Shown here: positions 25,537 to 33,801 of the stretch, piece after piece
Position numbering within the stretch: the first letter of the stretch is position 1
How the letters are laid out: every line of letters starts with the position of its first letter
Source: Peribacillus frigoritolerans
Lineage (GTDB): Bacteria; Bacillota; Bacilli; Bacillales; Bacillaceae
Length of the DNA: 64,000 bases
Direction: 5' to 3'
NCBI RefSeq assembly: GCF_004358755.1
Contig: NZ_SMZY01000002.1
Coordinates: 248,001 to 312,000 of the forward strand
Made by a program: the position numbers and the translations under genes
The notes under the pieces: generated by a model
Database searches by the model: none
The model's input: only the letters and a program-made list of their open reading frames with translations
Told to the model about the DNA's origin: nothing

Positions 25537-26820
25537 TTGCATAAGTACTTTCAGCTTAAGCAACATGACACGACGGTCAAAAAAGAGCTGCTTGCAGGAA
25601 TGGTTTCCTTCTTTACCATTGTGTACATTGTTGTCGTAAATGGAGCGATTCTCGCTGACGCCGGCATTCCGATTGAAGCAGGAATCATTGCAACCATCTT
25701 AACTTCATTTGCAGGATGCATTTTGATGGGCTTTATCGGCAATACTCCCATCATTCTAGTTCCTGGAATGGGTGTTAATGCATTATTTACGTACACAATC
25801 TGCGGATCGATGGGACTTTCATGGCAAGAAGGACTTGCAGTTGTCTTTATATCCGGCATTCTTTTTGCCATCGTTGCGTTTACAAAGCTCTCAGGCATTA
25901 TCAGCGCTTCTATTCCAAATTCGCTGAAAGAAGCCATTACTGTTGGAATCGGTATTTTCCTTACATTCATTGGTCTTCAAAAAGGCGGCATTGTAACAGG
26001 CAGCGACACGACATTTGTTAAATTGGGCGACTTTACAGATCCCCATGTGATTGTCACACTGATCACCCTGCTTATTACGATTACTTTGTTTGCGCGAAAC
26101 ATTCCAGGCAATTTCTTAATCAGCATTCTGCTTGGTACAGCCATTGCTGCAGGGTTCGGTTTGATTAACAGCACACAAGGTCCTGCATCTGCATTTTCAA
26201 TGGGTTCTTATTTTGAAATCTTCGGTGCGATGTCTTTTGAAAAAATAGCGGATCTCGCCTTTTGGACAGCGACTTTTTCATTGACGATGGTCATCGTTTT
26301 TGAAAATATCGGACTTGTTCACGGGCATGTTAACATGATAAACAGACCTGACAGATACATTGGCTCGCTTCGGGCAAATGCGATATCTGCCATTACAGCA
26401 GGACTATTCGGCACAAGCCCCACTGTGAGCACAGTGGAAACAGCAGCTGGAATTTCAGCAGGGGGCAGAACAGGCTTAACAGCAATAACAACCGGTTTGC
26501 TGTTTTTAAGTTCATTGTTCTTTTTGCCTTATATCAAAATGATTCCAGACAGTGCCATTGCTCCTATTCTCATTTTAATCGGCGGATTGATGATTCAGAA
26601 TATCCAAAACATCGATTTGAAAGATTTTACGGAAAGCTTTCCGGCATTCCTGATTATCGCGCTCATTCCACTCACGTACAGCATTGTTGATGGAATGGCT
26701 TTTGGATTTATTGCTTACCCGATTTTAAAACTGGTCATGAAGCGGACAAGAGAAGTAGCGCTGCCTTTATACGTCATTGCGCTTTTGTTTCTTGCAAACT
26801 TTATTACACATACAATATAG
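25537..26820 (+). CDS. NCS2-family nucleobase permease (PbuG/PbuO, AzgA-like)
   Basis: A 427-residue permease of the AzgA-like branch of nucleobase-cation symporters, which import adenine, guanine or hypoxanthine. Family features are the N-terminal KELLAGMVSFFTIVYIVVVN, the GMGVNALFTYT segment and the LFGTSPTVSTVETAAGISAG signature in TM10. Twelve or more hydrophobic segments are visible. The start is TTG with AAGGAAGG upstream. No purine riboswitch could be seen, unlike pbuG in B. subtilis. Confidence 0.87.
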   Translation: MHKYFQLKQHDTTVKKELLAGMVSFFTIVYIVVVNGAILADAGIPIEAGIIATILTSFAGCILMGFIGNTPIILVPGMGVNALFTYTICGSMGLSWQEGLAVVFISGILFAIVAFTKLSGIISASIPNSLKEAITVGIGIFLTFIGLQKGGIVTGSDTTFVKLGDFTDPHVIVTLITLLITITLFARNIPGNFLISILLGTAIAAGFGLINSTQGPASAFSMGSYFEIFGAMSFEKIADLAFWTATFSLTMVIVFENIGLVHGHVNMINRPDRYIGSLRANAISAITAGLFGTSPTVSTVETAAGISAGGRTGLTAITTGLLFLSSLFFLPYIKMIPDSAIAPILILIGGLMIQNIQNIDLKDFTESFPAFLIIALIPLTYSIVDGMAFGFIAYPILKLVMKRTREVALPLYVIALLFLANFITHTI

Positions 26821-26848
26821 TAAGGCGGAAATCGTCCGCTGAATACAA

Positions 26849-26880
26849 GAAAACCGCTCAGGCAACTGAGCGGTTTTCTT
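26849..26880. terminator. bidirectional terminator
   Basis: AGAAAACCGCTCAG / CTGAGCGGTTTTCT stem with a small loop, between the NCS2 permease gene and the minus-strand DinB unit. Confidence 0.85.
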
Positions 26881-26884
26881 CTGC

Positions 26885-26974
26885 TTATTTTTTAATTTTT
26901 ATCAAGATCAAAACAGCACTGAACAAAAAAATCGCACCGGCAGCCGCGAGTGCCTGGATCAGAAAATCTGTCAT
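26885..26974 (-). CDS. possible 29-residue membrane peptide
   Basis: A short frame, ATG to TAA, starting two bases after the dinB-family stop (TAGCATG). It encodes a peptide that is almost all one hydrophobic helix with a Lys-rich end (LILIKIKK), and it ends directly before the terminator, as a real last cistron would. The ribosome site (CCGGGA) is weak, so expression would rely on translational coupling. No family recognised. Confidence 0.35.
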   Translation of the reverse strand: MTDFLIQALAAAGAIFLFSAVLILIKIKK

Positions 26975-26975
26975 G

Positions 26976-27455
26976 CTATCCCGGTGCTTTCGTTTTTTCC
27001 AGGAAGGCATCAATTTGAGCTTTATGATGGAGATCATGACCAATAAAATCCTCCATGTAGCTTGCAATCGTAAATGGATGATCGCCAATTTTAAAATGAA
27101 ATTGAAGTTCTTCCCCTTCAAATTTCAATAAACCATCAACTGCTGCAGAGCGAACCTCCATAAATTCAGCAATAAGTTCATCCTTAGTTATCCCGCTTTT
27201 TGCATATTCCGCTGCCCTGTCATTCACACTCTGAAAATCAGGAAATGGATCCAGTACGGCATTTTCCTTAAGCTTACCAAGTCTCTGATCTAACGTAAAA
27301 CGGTCCCAGGCAATCAAATGAGAAACGATTTCTGCAGCAGACCATTTTCCTTCTTGGATAGGCTGAAACCATTCTTCATTTCTCATTTGCTTTAAAGACA
27401 GGATCCAGGAATCAAAGCTGCTATAATGATTTTTCATTTCTTCCATTGTTTTCAT
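26976..27455 (-). CDS. DinB-family four-helix metalloprotein
   Basis: A 159-residue DinB/YfiT-type protein. The metal triad is visible as His in AAEIVSHLIAWDRFT and the two His in FIGHDLHHKAQID near the C-terminus. In Bacillaceae members include thiol S-transferases using bacillithiol; the substrate here is unknown. GGGGGGATTTCT precedes the ATG. A tiny hydrophobic frame follows its stop. Confidence 0.83.
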   Translation of the reverse strand: MKTMEEMKNHYSSFDSWILSLKQMRNEEWFQPIQEGKWSAAEIVSHLIAWDRFTLDQRLGKLKENAVLDPFPDFQSVNDRAAEYAKSGITKDELIAEFMEVRSAAVDGLLKFEGEELQFHFKIGDHPFTIASYMEDFIGHDLHHKAQIDAFLEKTKAPG

Positions 27456-27505
27456 AGAAATCCCCCCTATTCCTCACTTCTCCGCGAACGTACGTTTCTC
27501 CTTCC

Positions 27506-28753
27506 TTACTGAAACAAATGAAGACTGATTGTCACAGTTGTTCCTTTGCCAATCTCGCTTTCATATTCAACCGTGCCCTTCATTTCACGGATAAGCCGGT
27601 TCGTAATCATGGAACCAAGGCCAGTCCCCTTTGATTTTGTTGTATAAAACGGCAGGCCTAAATGCTGCAGTTCCTCTTCTGTCATTCCTTTTCCAGCATC
27701 TTTAATAACAATGATCACAGTGCCGTTCACATAATTTGTTTTTTTAGTAATTTGAATATCACCGCCGTCCTCCATGGCTTCTATTCCATTTTTAATCACA
27801 TTCATTAATGATTGCTTCAAAAGTGCAATATCGCCATATACTGAACTTTTTTCTTCGCTTTCATAAGTTAAAGTCACATTTGAATAAGATCCCAGAGGTT
27901 TTAATAGCTCTATGATGTCTTCTAAAACTCCATCAATTTCTATTTTGGTCAATTCATGATGATGGGGCTTGGCAAGCTGTAAATAGTCTGTGATGATTTT
28001 ATTCGTGCGGTCTAATTCATCCAGAATTAAAGGGGAAAATTTTCTTAAATTTTCATCCTTTGTATCCTGCTGGATATATTGAATAAAACCTCTGACCGTT
28101 GTAATTGGATTCCTGATTTCATGAGCAATGGCAGCTGCCATCTGACCGATTGTCGTCAGTTTATCGACATAAACCATCTCATCAAATTGTTTATTGGTTT
28201 TAATCAAGCTCTCAATAATAAAAATCATCGACATGTAGGAAAGATAAAACGCTAAAAAGTAAACCAAGTAAAATTGAAATTCCAGAAAATTTATATACGT
28301 ATAGATGATTGTAATGTAGACGAGAAAATAGGTGCCTACTATAGCCGTCCCGCTTATGTACTTCATTTCTGTTTGAATAAAATACTTTCTGAACAATAAC
28401 CCCATTACGTAAGCTGCCAGAGTGATGATAATCCCGATCAGGTAGAAGTCTCCCCCAATTAAATATCTTGCAAGACATGTTACAATAAGGACAATTCCTC
28501 CTGAAATCCAGCCTGAATAAAGGGTTACAATCAGGACAAACACCATTCTTAAATCAAAGTAAGTTTCACCAAGCGTTTCAATAGGATAGGCCATGCAAAG
28601 CAAGGCCCCAAATGCACTGATCAGCCCGTAAATGACCCTTTGTTTTACAGAAGGCTTTTGCTTTGTATTAAAAGGGAAAAATAGATTTGCGTTAAAGGTC
28701 AGCGAAAATAAAATCGTAATGTTGACAAGTAAAGGTTTAATAATAGATAACAC
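27506..28753 (-). CDS. KinB-like membrane sensor histidine kinase
   Basis: A 415-residue kinase with six or so N-terminal membrane segments of the 5TMR-LYT type (about 1-195), HisKA with phospho-His in AAAIAHEIRNPITTVRGF, and an HATPase domain (N box NVIKNGIEAM, G1 DAGKGM, G2 KGTGLG). This architecture matches B. subtilis KinB, which feeds Spo0F in the sporulation phosphorelay, so a role in sporulation is likely but unproven. The GTG start follows GGGGGAAACTAA. It is not next to a response regulator, typical of phosphorelay kinases. Confidence 0.87.
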   Translation of the reverse strand: MLSIIKPLLVNITILFSLTFNANLFFPFNTKQKPSVKQRVIYGLISAFGALLCMAYPIETLGETYFDLRMVFVLIVTLYSGWISGGIVLIVTCLARYLIGGDFYLIGIIITLAAYVMGLLFRKYFIQTEMKYISGTAIVGTYFLVYITIIYTYINFLEFQFYLVYFLAFYLSYMSMIFIIESLIKTNKQFDEMVYVDKLTTIGQMAAAIAHEIRNPITTVRGFIQYIQQDTKDENLRKFSPLILDELDRTNKIITDYLQLAKPHHHELTKIEIDGVLEDIIELLKPLGSYSNVTLTYESEEKSSVYGDIALLKQSLMNVIKNGIEAMEDGGDIQITKKTNYVNGTVIIVIKDAGKGMTEEELQHLGLPFYTTKSKGTGLGSMITNRLIREMKGTVEYESEIGKGTTVTISLHLFQ

Positions 28754-28892
28754 TTAGTTTCCCCCATAAAGGAAATAATTTTTTCAAACACTTTATTTTA
28801 CCTGATACATTCAATAATTGAAAGATTTATAAAAAACATTCATAATCTTTTCATTCCCTGTCTTTTAAAACATGAATCACGAAGTAAAATCA

Positions 28893-28922
28893 TTGCTAAA
28901 TGGTCAAACTAGACTATATAAT
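28893..28922 (+). promoter_or_regulatory. padR promoter with an internal inverted repeat
   Basis: TTGCTA and TATAAT (28917-28922) are 18 bases apart. The spacer holds GGTCAAACTAGACT, an inverted GTC / GAC pair well placed for autorepression by the PadR protein encoded downstream. Operator function is inference. Confidence 0.5.
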
Positions 28923-28973
28923 TTAAGTAAGCTGAAAAGAGCTGCATCAGCTTCGGTAAAGCGAGGGTACACG

Positions 28974-29531
28974 ATGTCCATGAAATTAGTTATTCTCGGT
29001 CTTTTAATGGAACGGGATGCCCATCCTTATGAAATGAAACAAACGATGGAGCAAAGACATATGGATCATTTTATGAAACTGCAAAAAGGGTCACTCTATT
29101 ACGCCGTAGAGCAGCTTCACAAAAAGGAGTATATAAAAGTAGTGGATGTGATCAAGGATACAAACAGACCCGATAAAACCATCTATCAAATTACCGATTC
29201 CGGGAAAAAGCTGTTTCACAAGCTGATTCTTGATGAATTGTCCACCGACTCCAATTTATATCATCCGCTGTTTACAGGCGTAGCGTTTGCCTTGCATGGA
29301 AATCAGCAGGAAATAGCAGATATCCTTGAAAAAAGACTGACGTTGACCGAAAAAAGAATTAGAGAGCTTTCTGGCATTTTAGACTTTTATAAACAATTGC
29401 CAAGGGCAGTGATCCATTTAATTAAAGGGTCCATTCTTCACGGAGAAGCTGAGCTTGCCTGGCTGAAGAATTTAATTGCAGATGCCCGTGCAGAAAAACT
29501 ACAAACACTCGGTGGTGCTGATGAAAATTAG
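28974..29531 (+). CDS. PadR-family transcriptional regulator
   Basis: A 185-residue regulator: an N-terminal winged helix typical of PadR (MKLVILGLLMERDAHPYEMK, GSLYYAVEQLHKKEYI, YQITDSGKKLF) and a C-terminal coiled-coil dimerisation region. The start at 28974 follows GCGAGGG; the open frame reaches 34 codons further upstream, but that part overlaps the likely promoter. Its last codons overlap the GNAT gene start, so the two are translationally coupled. Confidence 0.87.
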   Translation: MSMKLVILGLLMERDAHPYEMKQTMEQRHMDHFMKLQKGSLYYAVEQLHKKEYIKVVDVIKDTNRPDKTIYQITDSGKKLFHKLILDELSTDSNLYHPLFTGVAFALHGNQQEIADILEKRLTLTEKRIRELSGILDFYKQLPRAVIHLIKGSILHGEAELAWLKNLIADARAEKLQTLGGADEN

Positions 29532-29985
29532 ATTATTCGAACCAAAAGACCTGAACACCATTGTCAATCTTTATATAGGGACTGTACATGAAGTCAACCG
29601 CAAAGATTATTCCGATATGCATTTGAATGCGCTCGCTCCCAAAAACATGGATTATTACTCAAATTGGAGCGATTTGCTGACGGCGAATACAACTCTTGTA
29701 GCCACCAAAAACCAAAAGATTATTGGATTTGGAACCCTGTCACATGTCGGAGAAATTCACTTTCTGTATTCTCATATGGATTATCAGGGAAAAGGAGCGG
29801 CATCCGTTCTGCTTCAGGCGCTCGAAGAAACAGCAAAGGAAGCGGATCACAAGTGCCTGTCCGTCTGTACAGGTATTACCGCTAAGCCCTTTTTCATTAA
29901 AAAAGGATATACACTTATTACAGAGCACTACGTTTCAATCGATCCGATGCTTTTTATCAACTACAAAATGAAAAAACAACTGTAA
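29521..29985 (+). CDS. GNAT-family N-acetyltransferase
   Basis: A 154-residue acetyltransferase. Motif A is YQGKGAASVLLQALEETA with the acetyl-CoA loop QGKGAA; the C-terminal FFIKKGYTLITEHYV is the usual last helix-strand. It starts inside the end of padR (ATG at 29521, 11-base overlap) with GGTGGTG upstream. The regulator may control it. Substrate unknown. Confidence 0.85.
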   Translation: MKIRLFEPKDLNTIVNLYIGTVHEVNRKDYSDMHLNALAPKNMDYYSNWSDLLTANTTLVATKNQKIIGFGTLSHVGEIHFLYSHMDYQGKGAASVLLQALEETAKEADHKCLSVCTGITAKPFFIKKGYTLITEHYVSIDPMLFINYKMKKQL

Positions 29986-30118
29986 ATTTCCTGTAAACGA
30001 TTTCGTTTTGGCGATTTTATGACATCTTCTTATATTTGTTAGATCAGGGCTGCAAACATGGTAAAATACAATCTGTGTTTTCAGCTGTTCTATCAATAAA
30101 AAAGAAGGTGTTTTTTCG

Positions 30119-30316
30119 GTGGGAACCGTTTTATTGTTTCATCATAATCAAGAAATGACAATCTTAGAGGATGTAACAGAAGAGAAATATGCAGACTTAA
30201 AAAAGCAATCAGCATGCGGGACATGCAGCTATAAAATAAATGACCGTGAAATCAAGTTCTCAGAAATTCAATTTACCGTCTGGCAGGAACAGATGGATTG
30301 GGATTTTGGGTATTGA
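30119..30316 (+). CDS. small hypothetical protein with a CGTC motif
   Basis: A 65-residue acidic protein starting with GTG, supported by AAGAAGGTG eight bases upstream. It has a single CGTC pair of cysteines near residue 34, which could bind metal or be redox-active. No family recognised. The stop codon is two bases before a class B repeat cluster, so the 3' flank has been remodelled. Confidence 0.55.
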   Translation: MGTVLLFHHNQEMTILEDVTEEKYADLKKQSACGTCSYKINDREIKFSEIQFTVWQEQMDWDFGY

Positions 30317-30318
30317 TA

Positions 30319-30730
30319 GAAAAGCGGAGCCGACTGTTCAGACCCGACAGACAGATAAGGATCCGGCCGTAAAGGCGCTTTTTGCCTTTGCGGACGGATC
30401 CGTTCTGGCCGAGGGGCTAGGAGGTGGAGCTGGACAATGTGTGAAGCTGAAATCCCTGTTTAGCTCCGACAGACAGATAAGGATCCGGCTGAAAAGGCGC
30501 TTTTGCCTTTACAGACGGAGCCGTTCTGGCCGAGGAGTTAGGCGATGGAGCTGGACAATGAGAAAAGCGGAATCGCCTGGTTAGACTCGGGCAGACAGAT
30601 AAGAATCCGGCAGTAAAGGCGCTTTTTGCCTTTACTGCCGGATTTGTTATGGCCAAGGGGCTAGGAGGCGGAGCTGGACAATGTGTGAAGCTGAAATCCC
30701 TGTTATCGCAGGCAGAAAGATAAAGGATTA
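30319..30730. repeat. cluster of class B repeats (three full, one partial)
   Basis: Tandem copies at about 30319-30438, 30439-30558, 30560-30682 and a partial at 30683-30730. Each full copy has a left block (GAAAAGCGGA..), CAGACAGATAAGGATCCGGC, a hairpin closing over GTAAAGGCGCTTTTTGCCTT, then GTTCTGGCCGAGGAGTTAGG and GCGATGGAGCTGGACAATG. Hairpins at 30359-30401 and 30603-30645 are 15-17 bp long. Copies differ at paired positions in ways that keep pairing. Confidence 0.9.
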
Positions 30731-31154
30731 GCTTCGGGATTGGGTACTCATAGAGTCCGTTTGATTCCTCTGTTCTCACTCCCAAAACCGTCTTCGGTAA
30801 AAGAGCATTTTACAAAGGTTGTGATGTGAATTTAGGAGGCAGCTGGAAAAAAGAAAGTAAATCCGCCAATCCGGCAAGTAAATGAAAGATTTCCGCTAGT
30901 AAAAAAGGCATTCTGGACAGTATTCACTCTGAATTGGAAAGTAAGCTGCAAAATCTAAACGTCCTCCAAGTTCATAACTGAATTTAGAGATTAAATACCT
31001 TCATAGAGTCCATTTGATACCATTTTTCTTACTCAATCCTCAAATGTTGTCCTCATCGCGTCTGCCAAATTTAATTTGTCTGCAGAATATTCCACTATCA
31101 CTCCCTCTTCTATTCCTGCATATGGTGTATGTGTAGGCTAATGAGGAGAGGAAT
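30731..31154. other. gene-free region with an imperfect direct repeat
   Basis: No coding region is supported. TCATAGAGTCCGTTTGATTC (30748-30767) recurs at 31001-31020 with 18 of 20 matches, bracketing a stretch that itself repeats AGTAAATCCGCC / AGTAAATG / TTTCCGCTAGTAAA. It may be the remains of another repeat element. Confidence 0.45.
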
Positions 31155-31577
31155 GTGAATATGTATTATCCATATAATCGTCAAATATTCATTGGAACGC
31201 CAGGCGGAGGATTTGGACCAGGAGGCGGATTCGGACCGGGAGGATTTGGTCCCGGAGGTTTCGGACCGGGAGGCGGAATGCCGCCAGGACCGCCGCCAGG
31301 ATTTGGAGGAGGAGGACAGGGTCAGGCGCCAACAGGACCGCCGCCAAGTCAAATCCCCCAGCAGGGACCATCCCTTTTTGCGGTTGATCCAGGTGCCATC
31401 AGCGGCTGTTTATTCCGTTTTACGTACGTCTGGCTTAACAACGGCAGAAGCTTTTGGTTTTACCCAACCTTTGTCGGCAGAACATCTGTAGCAGGATACA
31501 GATGGAGACCGCGCCAATTCAGATGGGATTATTTCGGCATCGATACACAAAGAATAGCTTCTTTTTCTTGCCGTTAA
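31155..31577 (+). CDS. Gly/Pro-rich protein with conserved C-terminal domain
   Basis: A 140-residue protein in two parts. Residues about 14-70 are a low-complexity run of GFGPGG-type repeats and PPG motifs; residues about 75-140 form a conserved domain (FAVDPGAISGCLFRFTYVWL, GRSFWFYPTFVGRTSVAGYR). Related Bacillus proteins with a similar Gly-rich head are mostly hypothetical and possibly spore-surface associated; this is from memory. Start is GTG 31155 or ATG 31161, both served by GAGGAGAGG. It is flanked on both sides by class B repeats. Confidence 0.75.
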   Translation: MNMYYPYNRQIFIGTPGGGFGPGGGFGPGGFGPGGFGPGGGMPPGPPPGFGGGGQGQAPTGPPPSQIPQQGPSLFAVDPGAISGCLFRFTYVWLNNGRSFWFYPTFVGRTSVAGYRWRPRQFRWDYFGIDTQRIASFSCR

Positions 31578-31580
31578 TCC

Positions 31581-31738
31581 GAAAAGCGGAATCGCCCGTT
31601 TAGCTCCGACAGACAGATAAGGATCCGGCTGAAAAGGCGCTTTTTGCCTTTACAGACGGAGCCGTTCTGGCCGAGGAGTTGGGCGATGGAGCTGGACACC
31701 CGAAAAGCGGAATCGCCCGTTTAGACAAGGCAGAAATT
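31581..31738. repeat. class B repeats (one full, one partial)
   Basis: A full copy at 31581-31699 (GAAAAGCGGAATCGCCCG ... GATGGAGCTGGACACC) with hairpin at about 31621-31664, and the left end of a second copy at 31701-31738. It starts four bases after the stop of the Gly/Pro-rich gene. Confidence 0.88.
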
Positions 31739-31752
31739 AGAATTCACTCCAC

Positions 31753-31787
31753 GAAAAAAATCAGACCCCACAAGGTCTGATTTTTTA
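31753..31787 (-). terminator. terminator of the SLOG-family gene
   Basis: AAATCAGACCCC / AAGGTCTGATTT stem with A and T flanks. Confidence 0.8.
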
Positions 31788-32339
31788 ATCTCCAATGATA
31801 CCGGTATTCTTTCCTTCGTCGAGAGGATGTTCAATTCGCAGGAACGCTCTGTCTACTGCCATTTTAGCTGTGTTTGCATAGTGAATTTCAACGGTCCTTC
31901 TCTCGTCAAGATAGGCACCTTCGAAAGCGACTTCCTTTACTTTGGTCGCCCATCCGCCTGATGTTTCGATGACGACAACCGGCTTTTTATTCATGTAGGC
32001 GGCTGACAGTTCTCCAAGCGTGCCGTTTCCGCCCCGAATCATAATGATGGCGTCTGATGAATGAATTAAGATCAAGCTTCGGTAATCAAACGACATGCCG
32101 GTTGTGATGGGAACATCCAGATAATCATTTGCAACATGCGTTTCATCTCCTGCGAGAATGCCAATGACGAGTCCGCCTGCCTGTTTTGCCCCTTTTGATG
32201 CAGCTTCCATCACTCCGCTGCCGCCGCCAGTCAGGAGCACGGCATTTCTCTGCGCAATTTCTGCTCCAACCTCTTCACTTATTAATTGAATGTCTTCGGG
32301 AATATCTCCAGATTGGCCGATTACAGCTATTCTCTTCAC
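31785..32339 (-). CDS. TIGR00725/SLOG-family nucleotide-binding protein
   Basis: A 184-residue Rossmann-like protein of the SLOG superfamily (LOG/DprA relatives). Motifs are KRIAVIGQSG at the start, LLTGGGSGVMEAASKGAKQAGG, and IMIRGGNGTLGELSAAYMNKKPV near residue 120. It is assigned to TIGR00725 rather than LOG proper because the PGGxGTxxE motif reads RGGNGTLGE. Substrate unknown. The start is GTG at 32339 with AGGCGGGATAAAC; the longer frame lacks a ribosome site. Confidence 0.82.
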   Translation of the reverse strand: MKRIAVIGQSGDIPEDIQLISEEVGAEIAQRNAVLLTGGGSGVMEAASKGAKQAGGLVIGILAGDETHVANDYLDVPITTGMSFDYRSLILIHSSDAIIMIRGGNGTLGELSAAYMNKKPVVVIETSGGWATKVKEVAFEGAYLDERRTVEIHYANTAKMAVDRAFLRIEHPLDEGKNTGIIGD

Positions 32340-32400
32340 GTTTATCCCGCCTTTTGATCCTTTTTCCCTTATTATACTATGTATGACCTGAATTTTTCTC

Positions 32401-32426
32401 AAAAAAAAACCGCCTTAGAGGCAGCT
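32401..32426 (-). terminator. terminator overlapping a small gene's stop
   Basis: On the minus strand GCTGCCTCTAAGGCGGTTTT forms a short hairpin followed by more than eight T; the stop codon of the 66-residue gene lies in the stem. Confidence 0.75.
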
Positions 32427-32615
32427 TGGTTCTTTTAAACTATTGTTCGTTTGCATCAAAAACGAATTTCTTCTTGAGGCTTGATTCATTATGGCATTAA
32501 TTTCATTTTTATAAAAGGAAAGATGTTCGTAGGATATGGCAAAGAACATCTCCTCCTTCAATTTTTTCACGATCTGTATTTCCTTATCTGTCAGCAAAGT
32601 TTCATCAATCAGCAT
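32415..32615 (-). CDS. small hypothetical protein
   Basis: A 66-residue, mostly helical and charged protein (DKEIQIVKKLKEEMFFAISY). GGAGTGATTCT precedes the ATG and a terminator overlaps the stop, so it appears to be a genuine gene. No family recognised; no membrane segment or signal peptide. Confidence 0.65.
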   Translation of the reverse strand: MLIDETLLTDKEIQIVKKLKEEMFFAISYEHLSFYKNEINAIMNQASRRNSFLMQTNNSLKEPSCL

Positions 32616-32685
32616 AGAATCACTCCGGTTGCTTTCATTCTATAGGATAGAATTCGAATACGCACTGAGAATTATGACGGCATTT

Positions 32686-33657
32686 TTAAAGTTTTGTTCC
32701 TTTGTGATACCTGAACCAGCCCAACTTGGCAAAAAAGTAAATCATGCCGGCTGCAATAAATACCATGATGGCAACGACAATAAAGTAATTATATTTTCCT
32801 GTCAGCTCCGGCATATATTGAAAATTCATGCCATAGAGCCCGGCAATAAATGTAAGAGGGAGGAAAATGGACGAAATGACTGTCAGGGTCATCATAACCC
32901 TGTTCATTCTGTCAGAACTGATGGAAAGATAACTGTCGCGTATATCCGCACTAAGTTCACGGTTTGCGTCAATCATTTCAACTAATTTCAGAAGATGGTC
33001 ATAAATGTCCTGAAAGTAAATCTCATCTTTAATATAAGCTTTTAAACCATTTGAGCTGATCATACGGTACAGTAAATCCCGCATTGGAATAATCGTTCTT
33101 CTCAGTTTGTATAAATCTGTGCGGATGTCAAAAACGCCTTCCATCAGTTCACTGATGGTTAAGTCTTTTGTGTTTTCCTCTATTTCATTTAACTGGTCTT
33201 CAAGCTGGTATACAGGCGGGAAGTATTCATCTACAAGCTGGTCCATCAGCTGATGCATTAACAGCGAAGGGCCGCCTTCCTGAAGAAGATTGTCTTTTTT
33301 TAGTTTGAACCATATATTATTCAAATCGCGAATTGATTTTTTATGAAAGGTTACTGCGTAATTTTTGGCTACAAACAGATCCAGTTCTTCAGCATCTAAC
33401 GTTTTTTGATGAATGGAATGCATGACGACAAATAGGTATGTATCATATGTATCAATTTTTGGTCTTTGAACAAATTCTACACAGTCTTCAATGGCAAGCG
33501 GGTGAAATTTAAAAAATTTGCTTAACAGCTTAATCTCTTCTGCTGTTGGATCCTGAAAATCCACCCAATACCATTTAATATCAGGATTTTTCAATTCTTT
33601 TAATGGCAGGTCATAAGTAACTGCACCTGATGATTGAACGGCAAGTGTACGTATCAT
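32686..33657 (-). CDS. corA: CorA-family magnesium/divalent cation channel
   Basis: A 323-residue CorA protein. The cytoplasmic domain (about 1-255) is followed by two C-terminal membrane helices, the first ending in YGMNFQ, the GMN selectivity motif. C-terminal WFRYHKGTKL supplies the basic cytosolic tail. It forms pentameric channels for Mg2+ or Co2+. It resembles B. subtilis YfjQ rather than a gene from the syntenic neighbourhood. Transcribed alone, divergent from patA. Confidence 0.9.
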   Translation of the reverse strand: MIRTLAVQSSGAVTYDLPLKELKNPDIKWYWVDFQDPTAEEIKLLSKFFKFHPLAIEDCVEFVQRPKIDTYDTYLFVVMHSIHQKTLDAEELDLFVAKNYAVTFHKKSIRDLNNIWFKLKKDNLLQEGGPSLLMHQLMDQLVDEYFPPVYQLEDQLNEIEENTKDLTISELMEGVFDIRTDLYKLRRTIIPMRDLLYRMISSNGLKAYIKDEIYFQDIYDHLLKLVEMIDANRELSADIRDSYLSISSDRMNRVMMTLTVISSIFLPLTFIAGLYGMNFQYMPELTGKYNYFIVVAIMVFIAAGMIYFFAKLGWFRYHKGTKL

Positions 33658-33801
33658 TATGTCACATCTTTTCTGTTTGCTTTGAATTTTATTCTTCTTC
33701 TATTCCCCCTATTCTATGTTCCTAAACAGAGAAAGAAAGGATGATATAGGCGAAAGAATTGTGTATGATGGAACAATAACTACATAAAAAGGATGAACAA
33801 G

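Noticed and set aside
30240-30584. 114-codon plus-strand and 122-codon minus-strand frames over the repeats
   Set aside because: Both are translations of class B repeats, with the same phrases recurring; no ribosome sites.
31110-31491. Alternative frames over the Gly/Pro-rich gene
   Set aside because: Repetitive GGA/CCG codons keep all frames open; only the frame with a ribosome site and conserved C-terminal domain is credible.
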